46,660 nt of DNA, taken from positions 1 through 46,660 of the forward strand of contig DKQT01000034.1 of assembly GCA_002471845.1 (NCBI GenBank), in the 5' to 3' direction. The DNA comes from Fidelibacterota bacterium UBA7301 (lineage in GTDB: Bacteria; Fidelibacterota; Marinisomatia; Marinisomatales; TCS55). Positions 1-5,660 of this stretch are shown here, one piece after another; position 1 is the stretch's first letter; every line of letters begins with the position of its first letter. Under the pieces are notes generated by a model. The model ran no database searches, was not told where the DNA came from, and was given only the letters and a program-made list of their open reading frames with translations. Both the position numbers and the translations under genes were made by a program.

Positions 1-819
1 CTTCAAACCTCTTTTATGAGCTTCAGTAATGACCTTTACAATATCCTGTTCAGGCATTGAATTGATATTATGATCTCTAATGACTGTGACGGTTGGATGA
101 AATTGAATAATTTTTGGACCTGGTATAATCATTACCCAATTAGCATTCAAATCTTTAACCATATAGTCCAGGTAGTTGCCAATAAATGGATTCCAATAAC
201 CCCGCCAGAAATCAAGCATCCCACCTCCAGCCATGAATGTTGTAGTATTTATATCAGATGGTGGCGCAGATAAATATGTACTGGTATCAATTGTTGGCAT
301 TACACCATCGGTAGGCCAAGCAAACCATGCCGTTAATGTGTCCTCTTGTACTAATGATGCTCTTGTATGCCAACCAAAATCTAGTTTTCTAGAATTAGAC
401 ATATCTCCAGTTCTAGAAAATTCTATATCTTTATTTTCATGGTTTCCAGTATTTCTTCCGTAGAAATAATGATATAGACTTTGCGACGTGGCGTTAGCAG
501 AAACTAAAGTAGTATCGAGGTCTACTATCGCCTGCCATTGGTTAGTCCCAACTTTCGTCATTATGGTGTACGATCTTCCGCTAGCATTCCCAGAATACCA
601 CGGTACGGTTCTTTCCTCATATGGAGAGTTTTCTGTACCAGATTTCCAAAACTCTATCGTTACCATCTCATCCGCAGGCATATGAGTCTCTAAAGTAAGA
701 TTGATGGTGATTTTTTTTGTTCCATTATTATTATAACTCTGATTCCAAAAAAAATCATAGGGATCTTGAGAATAAACAACAGTGCCAATTACAATAAAAA
801 GAATAGCTATTTTCTTCAT
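1..819 (-). CDS. Partial secreted glycoside hydrolase-like protein (GH113-like TIM barrel), truncated at the window edge
   Basis: An open frame of 273 codons runs from an ATG at 819 off the left edge without a stop. An AGGAG box sits 6 nt before the start. Residues 1-17 are a signal peptide (KK, hydrophobic core, then VYSQ). Residues about 20-190 look like an all-beta region rich in T, S and aromatics. From about residue 200, FWRGYWNPFIG, NANWVMIIPG and then DIVKVITEAHKRGLK resemble the first strands and helix of the TIM barrel in GH113-like enzymes, where the phrase 'A..RGLKV' ends the second strand. The catalytic residues would lie outside the window, so substrate and activity are unknown. 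The family call is an inference from a short stretch. It stands alone behind a tRNA terminator. A hairpin (TTCCC/GGGAA, 862-877) lies about 45 nt upstream of the start. Confidence 0.6.
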   Translation of the reverse strand, partial: MKKIAILFIVIGTVVYSQDPYDFFWNQSYNNNGTKKITINLTLETHMPADEMVTIEFWKSGTENSPYEERTVPWYSGNASGRSYTIMTKVGTNQWQAIVDLDTTLVSANATSQSLYHYFYGRNTGNHENKDIEFSRTGDMSNSRKLDFGWHTRASLVQEDTLTAWFAWPTDGVMPTIDTSTYLSAPPSDINTTTFMAGGGMLDFWRGYWNPFIGNYLDYMVKDLNANWVMIIPGPKIIQFHPTVTVIRDHNINSMPEQDIVKVITEAHKRGLK

Positions 820-1061
820 AATGAACTCCTGATATGAATTGGTAAGTATTTTGGGACGCACTTCCCCTGACAGGGAATTTCTTCTCTGTAAATTTGACGA
901 GAACTATGTATTCGATTATATTTCATAAGCATCGACTAATTTTTTAGTATCAGCTACACGGAACTAATTTAAACCCTAATCGATGACAATACGCAGTATA
1001 TAAGGATGATATTGTCCGCTTAAGGGAATCACCCAACAATGTGGGTGTCTCTTTTATAAAC

Positions 1062-1093
1062 AAAAAAGCCCCCGTCGTAAAACAAGGGCTTTT
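1062..1093 (-). terminator. Rho-independent terminator after tRNA-Gly
   Basis: On the minus strand AAAAGCCC pairs with GGGCTTTT across a 14-nt loop and is followed by a T run. It begins 5 nt past the tRNA-Gly discriminator base. A second hairpin, CACCCA/TGGGTG with a 6-nt loop, lies at 1030-1047; its role is unclear. Confidence 0.75.
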
Positions 1094-1098
1094 CTTCG

Positions 1099-1171
1099 AG
1101 CGAGAGACCGGACTCGAACCGGCGACAACCACGTTGGCAACGTGGAGCTCTACCAACTGAGCTACTCTCGC
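1099..1171 (-). tRNA. tRNA-Gly (GCC anticodon)
   Basis: A complete cloverleaf: acceptor GCGAGAG pairs perfectly with CTCTCGC, discriminator T. D arm TAGCTCAGTTGGTAGAGC, anticodon stem CCACG/CGTGG enclosing TTGCCAA (anticodon GCC), T loop GGTTCGAGTCC. The 3' CCA is not encoded. It is followed directly by a terminator. Confidence 0.96.
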
Positions 1172-1228
1172 ATTACATCTTTACAGCTCTATAAAAGGGC
1201 ATAAAATTTAAAGTTGTTTTAAGCCCTG

Positions 1229-1681
1229 TCAAATTGATTTTGGGAAGAATTCCAGACGTCTTTCCTGCCGATTCAGAATTACAAGCGACATGGCTAAATA
1301 AACAATATCCCGTACAATAGTCCCTAACCCGATTTTGTCTCCCCCTTCCGCGGTTACCGAAAAACAGCCGCACTCAATACTAATCCCCCTTGCCAAGGCT
1401 TGGGAGATAGCAAATATAAACACTATATTCATCACTACAGACATGATTGCCGCCCCATCTACCATAATCCCGACTATCAAACCGATTCCCACCAGGAATT
1501 CTACCCAAGGTAATACCATGGCCATCATATTCTCCAACCCAAATGGAACCGCATGATAATTGCCAATCGCCTTGGCAAATTCAGCCGGATGAGCAATTTT
1601 ATCCCAACTGGCATAAACAAAAATAATTCCCACAATCAAGCGAAAAAAGAAAACAACCTGAACTTTGAAATATCGCGTCAT
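1229..1681 (-). CDS. MauE/DoxX-family membrane protein
   Basis: A 150-residue integral membrane protein with about four TM helices: FRLIVGIIFVYASW, then two segments around MAMVLPWVEFLVGIGLIVGI and AAIMSVVMNIVFIFAISQAL, and a C-terminal one. The motif IECGCFS in the loop before the last helix is typical of MauE-type members of the DoxX superfamily, which are linked to disulfide or thiol chemistry in the periplasm. I start it at the ATG at 1681, which overlaps the rhodanese stop as ATGA; a longer frame to 1726 lies inside the rhodanese gene and is less likely. It is the last gene of the six-gene operon containing the selenoprotein. This suggests, but does not show, that it serves as the membrane redox partner of the rhodanese and/or the Cys-Gly-Sec protein. 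Confidence 0.85.
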   Translation of the reverse strand: MTRYFKVQVVFFFRLIVGIIFVYASWDKIAHPAEFAKAIGNYHAVPFGLENMMAMVLPWVEFLVGIGLIVGIMVDGAAIMSVVMNIVFIFAISQALARGISIECGCFSVTAEGGDKIGLGTIVRDIVYLAMSLVILNRQERRLEFFPKSI

Positions 1682-2166
1682 TGTCCCGCCTCGCTGGGAT
1701 AACCAGCCTTGGACCACTCCAGCCAACCCCCCTTGAACACATAAAGTTTTGTGAACCCCGAATCCTGCAGGTCATAAGCCAAATCTTCACTGTCCCCACA
1801 TCCAGGGTCGCCGCAATAAACCACCAACGGATCCGCTTTGGATTGTCGGGCTTCAATGTTAAAAATCAGTTCCATGAGAAAAGCATTTTTCATGGCCCCC
1901 TGTATATGGCCCTTGCTGTAGTAAGCATCATCCCTGGCATCTACGAAAAGAATACCGTCATCAAAGAGTTGTTTTGCCTGGACTAATGAGATTACCGCCA
2001 AAATCGGCTCATGGGTTTCATCGGTTACATCGAGGGATTCTGTGGTGGCTAATTCGGGGGCAATCCAAGGGATCTTATCTTCGCGGACAAGGTTTGAGCC
2101 GAAACCAATTATACAAGATAAAATTAAAAAAAATGCCGCCTGACCCAGTGGAGTGCGGATATTCAT
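1678..2166 (-). CDS. Membrane-anchored periplasmic rhodanese-domain protein
   Basis: 162 residues. An N-terminal hydrophobic segment (about residues 8-24) acts as uncleaved anchor or signal. It is followed by one rhodanese domain (about 55-160) with FVDARDD, GHIQGAM, the catalytic loop VVYCGDPGCGDS (active Cys near residue 118) and GGWLEW. Single-domain rhodaneses carry sulfane sulfur as a cysteine persulfide or act as thiol carriers. The extra Cys five residues after the active one could form a disulfide. Start and stop overlap the neighbours by 1-4 nt (TAATG with the selenoprotein, ATGA with MauE), so the three are almost certainly co-translated. Substrate unknown. Confidence 0.88.
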   Translation of the reverse strand: MNIRTPLGQAAFFLILSCIIGFGSNLVREDKIPWIAPELATTESLDVTDETHEPILAVISLVQAKQLFDDGILFVDARDDAYYSKGHIQGAMKNAFLMELIFNIEARQSKADPLVVYCGDPGCGDSEDLAYDLQDSGFTKLYVFKGGWLEWSKAGYPSEAGQ

Positions 2167-3302
2167 TAGTTCAAATTTTGCGCGCCCTGTTTATCAAGTG
2201 TGGTGCAGGTTTTTAATGTTTCATCAACCACGGCCAGCATATTCTTTTCGCTGGCAACATCCCGACCCATTGGAATCAATGAATAAAATGATGTATTAAT
2301 GGCATTGGCCATATTTGTTTTTGAATCACTTAGGCCTTCTTTGTATTTCTGGACAACATCCAAAACCCTGGGGCTATTTTTATATATTTCCTCAAGAGGT
2401 TTATCCGGGTTACGCCTCTGGAGATTGTTCAGCTGCGCTTCAAACACTTTTATAGTCATCATGGATGATGTAACGTCTTTAAAGGGCTCATTTCTATCAA
2501 CAATCTTTAGATCAAATCGACCGATATACTTTCCTTGGATGCCAAAACAATACTGAAAAGGTTTACCTTCCGGCTGTGCCCGTTCAGGACGAGTTCGTGA
2601 TGTCTCACGACTGGAGAAAATATAATCAACTCCCGTAAGATCTTTAATAGTATTGAATTGTGCTTTTGTGGCATTTAGCAGCATCACGAGTATATCGACC
2701 TGGGGACTCAATTCAGTCACTTTAGCTTTTGCCGTGGCAATATAATCTTTTACGGAAACTTCTTTTACTGAGAACGGCAACTCAGTAGTAATACCAAAAA
2801 TACCAATTTTTAGTCCATTACGCTCTACAATGGTATGATCGTTAAATGCTAATTGATCAGTACCAGTCATCACTAAATTGGATGATATAAAATTAGTACC
2901 AGCAATGGCTTCCATTTCTCTTAAAAATTCGAAACCAGCTGCAAAATCACTCTGACCTACGTTATAGTAGTAATTCCCCATTTTGGCGGTGGATTCCAAA
3001 ACCGTTTTGGCTTTCAATTTGGATGAAGCTTCTTTACCCATAATCAAATATGTATTGTCAAACAAGGCATCGCCTGCATCAATGAGGATCGGATCCACCC
3101 CGCTGTCTCTTACTTGGTCAATATAGGTTGCTCTTCTGGGCAGACCGCCCAGTGGATTGGCCTTTCAGCCACAAGGGTCAAGCTGAGAACGAACATTGGT
3201 TGTTACCAAGAAAGTGATTTCTTTTGATATTTTCTCTTTCCCGGTACAGGACCAAATCCCCATTAATAGAATGACCCATGAAATTGATTTCAACATTTTC
3301 AT
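2166..3302 (-). CDS. Selenoprotein: metallophosphoesterase/5'-nucleotidase-family lipoprotein with a Cys-Gly-Sec motif
   Basis: Read from the ATG at 3302, the frame has one internal TGA at 3167-3165 (codon 46) and continues to a TAA at 2166, giving 378 residues with Sec46. Residues 1-19 form a lipoprotein signal (hydrophobic VILLMGIW, lipobox-like WSC). The segment QLDPCG-U-KANPLGGLPRRA matches the N-terminal 'EPCGC...GGLxRRA' motif I know from Cys-containing relatives, so the TGA replaces the second Cys. Downstream, LIDAGDALFDN, NVGQSDFAAG, FISSNL and IGIFGIT follow the UshA/5'-nucleotidase N-domain order. Several canonical metal ligands (DxHG, GNH) are missing, so it may not be a phosphatase. 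Reading only from the GTG at 3098 would drop the signal, the redox motif and the first strand. It sits between yciH and the rhodanese (TAATG overlap). A sequencing error (TGC or TGT to TGA) cannot be excluded from one sequence. Confidence 0.85.
3136..3167 (-). promoter_or_regulatory. Candidate bacterial SECIS element following the Sec UGA
   Basis: After the TGA at 3167-3165 there are 18 nt to the loop of a perfect 6-bp hairpin, CTGGGC-GGTCT-GCCCAG (3152-3136 on the minus strand). Bacterial SECIS elements have a short stem with a small apical loop that begins with G, close behind the UGA. The GGUCU loop recalls the AGGUCU loop of E. coli fdhF, also with 18 nt between UGA and GGUCU. The bulged U of the fdhF stem is absent. 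The stem also encodes the conserved LGGLPR, so part of it could reflect protein constraint. Confidence 0.7.
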
Positions 3303-3341
3303 ACTTAAATTTATCTCTTTTAAAGTGCGATTCCCAAATAC

Positions 3342-3668
3342 CTATCCACCGGAGGGTTTTGCAATATGGCCTTTCTGTGTTAAAAGGGAGATCACCTTAT
3401 CCCTCACATTTCCCTGGATCAAAATTTCATTATCTTTAACGGTACCGCCAACACCACACTGTTGCTTTAAGGTTTTTCCCAATGCAGATAAAACCTGTTG
3501 TTGCCCTACGAACCCTCTCACGATGGTTACAATTTTGCCACCTCGACGTCGATCTAAATGCACACGAAAATCCTGGCGATCTTGTGTGACTGTTTCATTC
3601 TCCTGTTCAGGTGTATAATTCGGATCGGTAGAATATACGATCCCGGTAGAACGATTTAGCTTCCCCAA
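3342..3668 (-). CDS. yciH: SUI1/eIF1-like translation factor YciH
   Basis: 108 residues. The N-terminal VYSTDPNY tag and the C-terminal SUI1 fold (about 35-104) with RVHLDRRRGGKIVTIVRGF and KQQCGVGGTVKDNEILIQG are diagnostic. Family members act on the small ribosomal subunit and influence start selection, but the bacterial role is not well fixed. The start is a TTG with no clear ribosome binding site; no in-frame ATG exists. It lies 13 nt after the collagen-like lipoprotein gene and 39 nt before the selenoprotein gene in the same operon. Its link to the envelope-redox genes is probably only positional. Confidence 0.9.
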   Translation of the reverse strand: MGKLNRSTGIVYSTDPNYTPEQENETVTQDRQDFRVHLDRRRGGKIVTIVRGFVGQQQVLSALGKTLKQQCGVGGTVKDNEILIQGNVRDKVISLLTQKGHIAKPSGG

Positions 3669-3681
3669 GGCAATGATTAGG

Positions 3682-4236
3682 TTAATTCAAATTTATAGGA
3701 TTTTTTTGTGTCCAGGATTTTAGATCTTCGGACACAAAGGTCTGCCCATCCTTGGTCATGGCCAAAAACAATTGTTTACTTCCTTCAGCACCAGGCAGAA
3801 CAGTTAGAGATATAAATTTACGGTCATCGTTGACAATACGACTCAAAAAGGAAAATTCATCACCGGATGTGACTGGACTTTTATTTTTCATGATAAATAC
3901 ACGCCCTTTAGAAGTCAGCAAACCATACCCCATTTCGGAAATACCAAAACGAAAATGGACTGCGCTCACTACCTGTTCCGGCATGGCATCCATCGCTTGG
4001 TAGACCATTTTTTGGCCACCGGATGATATATCCATCAATGCATCTTCCAACTGTTTCACCAAAACGGGCGACACAGATTGCCCATCCTTCCCCGGCGCAC
4101 CCGGCGCACCCTTTTCACCCGGGTTTCCTTTTTCACCCGGCGGACCGACCTCACCACGTGGACCTTGTGGTCCGGGCGTACCTGTAGACATACATGCACT
4201 CAATACGAGTACCCATGACAAAAGGATTATTCTCAT
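3682..4236 (-). CDS. Collagen-like repeat lipoprotein
   Basis: 184 residues. Lipoprotein signal LLSWVLVLSAC (lipobox LSAC, Cys15). Residues about 20-52 are consecutive Gly-X-Y triplets (PGPQGPRGEVGPPGEKG and on to GKDGQ), that is, a short collagen-like stalk. A C-terminal globular domain follows, with FGISEMGYGLLTSKGRVFIM and QLFLAMTKDGQTFVSEDLKSW, which resembles repeated beta strands of a sensor or propeller blade. Triplet stalks of this kind hold trimeric surface proteins off the membrane. The function here is unknown. Its ATG overlaps the DUF5706 stop (ATGA) and no ribosome binding site is visible, so translation is likely coupled. Confidence 0.8.
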   Translation of the reverse strand: MRIILLSWVLVLSACMSTGTPGPQGPRGEVGPPGEKGNPGEKGAPGAPGKDGQSVSPVLVKQLEDALMDISSGGQKMVYQAMDAMPEQVVSAVHFRFGISEMGYGLLTSKGRVFIMKNKSPVTSGDEFSFLSRIVNDDRKFISLTVLPGAEGSKQLFLAMTKDGQTFVSEDLKSWTQKNPINLN

Positions 4237-4826
4237 GAAGGAAATAGAAATTGAAGTGCCCGACCCCAGGCCATAGACATAATGATCAATAATTCACACA
4301 AAATGGCTGTTCCAAAGAACATGATGGCTCGGCGCAAATGTTTATTTTTATAAGCGTTGATACTGCCTAATGCATACAGTTGGGAAGCAAACATTTTATA
4401 GGTCTTTTCGTGATCATCGGTGATTTCATTAAGATATTCGGCATATTCAACCGGATTCTTGAATTGAATGATACCACCGAAAAAAGTGGCATTAATGTCA
4501 GGCAGTGCCTCATTGTCCTGGTCATTCCGAATTCGGGGTACAATTACAAGCATCAAATTTGCGATAGCAAAGAATGCAGCAATGAAATAAATAATAACCA
4601 TAACCACATTAAACCAGTTAATATTAATCTTTAAAAAGTGGACAATAAAAAAGACCATGAATACACCCAGAATTGACATGAGTGTAAATGCTTTTTGGTC
4701 TGTTCTCTGGAGAATATTTTGTTCACTCTGGAGAATTTGAAATATGGGCGCAATATTACTGCGCACATTTCGAGAACTGAATTCCGGTTCTTCGATAGGT
4801 TGGGTTTTCTGATTTTCTTTAGGCAT
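4233..4826 (-). CDS. Pycsar-effector-like membrane protein (DUF5706/PycTM fold), no cyclase nearby
   Basis: 197 residues. A soluble N-terminus leads to a helix with the D-x-K motif (RTDQKAFTLMSILG, residues 41-54) running into TM1 (47-66), then TM2 (72-97). A cytoplasmic segment follows (FFGGIIQFKNPVEYAEYLN, then DHEKTYKMFASQLYALGSINAYKNKHLRRA), and TM3 (167-186). This order fits DUF5706, whose members include the PycTM effectors that damage membranes when activated by cCMP or cUMP. No PycC-type nucleotide cyclase lies within the window and the next gene is a collagen-like lipoprotein, so a defence role is doubtful here. It is the first gene of the six-gene operon, with TAAAGGA about 11 nt before its start. 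Confidence 0.72.
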   Translation of the reverse strand: MPKENQKTQPIEEPEFSSRNVRSNIAPIFQILQSEQNILQRTDQKAFTLMSILGVFMVFFIVHFLKININWFNVVMVIIYFIAAFFAIANLMLVIVPRIRNDQDNEALPDINATFFGGIIQFKNPVEYAEYLNEITDDHEKTYKMFASQLYALGSINAYKNKHLRRAIMFFGTAILCELLIIMSMAWGRALQFLFPS

Positions 4827-4907
4827 ATGTCCGCATATCCTTTACCTCGGTTAAAAGATAACGCCAGAGATTAAGAAGGGTATCTAACAATTGGCAAGTT
4901 ACCTTTT

Positions 4908-4943
4908 AAAAAAAAGCCACCCGATCAACCGATGGATGGCTTT
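4908..4943 (-). terminator. Terminator after the RRM protein gene
   Basis: On the minus strand AAAGCCA pairs with TGGCTTT (4943-4937 and 4919-4913), closed by a GC-rich inner part and followed by eight T. It separates the RRM gene from the DUF5706-led operon. Confidence 0.75.
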
Positions 4944-4970
4944 CTCAAACTCAGGTTAATAACAGCTAAA

Positions 4971-5216
4971 TTATTTTCTAGGCCTTGCTTCGTTCACAAC
5001 CAAAGCACGGCCAGCCAGTTCTTTCCCGGACAAGGCTTCTATTGCTGCATTGGCTTCTTCATCCGATGGCATCTCGACAAAACCAAAACCCTTTGAACGA
5101 CCGGTGTAACGATCTGAAATTATTTTGGCTGATGCGACTTCACCAAATTCTTCAAAGGCGCTTTTGAGATCATCTTCTGAAACTTCATAGCTCAGATTAC
5201 CAGTATATATATTCAT
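4971..5216 (-). CDS. Small RRM RNA-binding protein
   Basis: 81 residues, one complete RNA recognition motif: RNP2 is IYTGNL (3-8) and RNP1 is KGFGFVEM (about 42-49), with DDLKSAFEEFGEV between. Bacterial single-RRM proteins bind single-stranded RNA and are often cold-induced; that is family knowledge. AAGGA lies 9 nt upstream of the ATG. The gene has its own terminator and a long upstream non-coding stretch, fitting a monocistronic, separately regulated gene. Confidence 0.93.
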   Translation of the reverse strand: MNIYTGNLSYEVSEDDLKSAFEEFGEVASAKIISDRYTGRSKGFGFVEMPSDEEANAAIEALSGKELAGRALVVNEARPRK

Positions 5217-5375
5217 ATTCTGTTTTCCTTACGTTATTTATAATATTTAGAGGACGCAATAAAATGAACGTATTAAATCTGATAAAAACCTAATTCTTGT
5301 CATTCAAGGCAAATCCTACGGCGAAATTAGAACCAAATTCATCAGTTCCAATGGATTTATTCCATGAAAATCTTT

Positions 5376-5435
5376 TGTCATTCGAGCTTACTGGCAGGCG
5401 AACTAAAAATGGTCTCACGGTTATCCGGAATGACA
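5376..5435. repeat. Short element bounded by inverted TGTCATTC / GAATGACA ends
   Basis: A 60-bp segment begins TGTCATTCGAG and ends CCGGAATGACA, giving 8-bp perfect terminal inverted repeats. The interior is not a continuous stem. It resembles the small intergenic palindromic or MITE-like sequences common in bacterial genomes. Only one clear copy is in the window, so the repeat status is inferred. Confidence 0.4.
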
Positions 5436-5462
5436 GGATAAAATTATAAAATACCTTGGTTT

Positions 5463-5490
5463 TTGGCATCCAATTATTCCGGTGTATAAG
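5463..5490 (+). promoter_or_regulatory. Possible promoter of tRNA-Ala
   Basis: TTGGCA, a 16-nt spacer and TATAAG lie 40 nt before the mature tRNA 5' end. An alternative -10-like TATATT is at 5501-5506. Weak support, and promoter consensus differs in FCB bacteria. Confidence 0.3.
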
Positions 5491-5530
5491 AAATATGAAT
5501 TATATTCTGGCCGTTTTTTTATAGTCCTAA

Positions 5531-5603
<73 letters not shown>

Positions 5604-5610
5604 CAAAATA

Positions 5611-5637
5611 AAAAACACTGCAACTGCAGTGTTTTTT
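5611..5637 (+). terminator. Terminator of tRNA-Ala, probably bidirectional
   Basis: AAAAACACTGCA pairs perfectly with TGCAGTGTTTTT around a 2-3 nt loop, with T runs on both strands. It can also end the converging peptidase gene, whose stop codon is 24 nt away. Confidence 0.85.
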
Positions 5638-5660
5638 ATTACGATTTAATAATATAAACC

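Larger units (their letters stand above)
5217..5530. other. Intergenic region between the RRM gene and tRNA-Ala
   Basis: 314 bases without a convincing ORF. It must hold the minus-strand promoter and leader of the RRM gene (AT-rich TATAATATT around 5241-5250), a TGTCATTC-bounded palindromic element (5376-5435) and the likely tRNA-Ala promoter. A further GTCATTC copy lies near 5299. Confidence 0.6.

Noticed and set aside
950..1156. Minus-strand ORF over tRNA-Gly
   Set aside because: It covers most of the tRNA gene and its terminator; the 'protein' is translated tRNA.
1682..1726. N-terminal extension of the MauE/DoxX protein
   Set aside because: The 15 extra residues lie inside the rhodanese gene; the ATGA overlap at 1681 gives a better start.
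2166..3098. Short cytosolic version of the metallophosphoesterase from the GTG at 3098
   Set aside because: It would begin in the middle of a core strand (VDPILIDAGD) and lose signal peptide and redox motif.
2166..3302. Reading the TGA at 3165-3167 as a nonsense mutation (pseudogene)
   Set aside because: The frame before and after is intact, the TGA falls exactly on the motif Cys, a SECIS-like hairpin follows, the operon overlaps are kept and selA/selB are present. A base error remains possible.
4233..4826. Calling a complete Pycsar anti-phage system
   Set aside because: No cyclase gene is present and the operon context is not defence-like; only the effector-type fold is supported.
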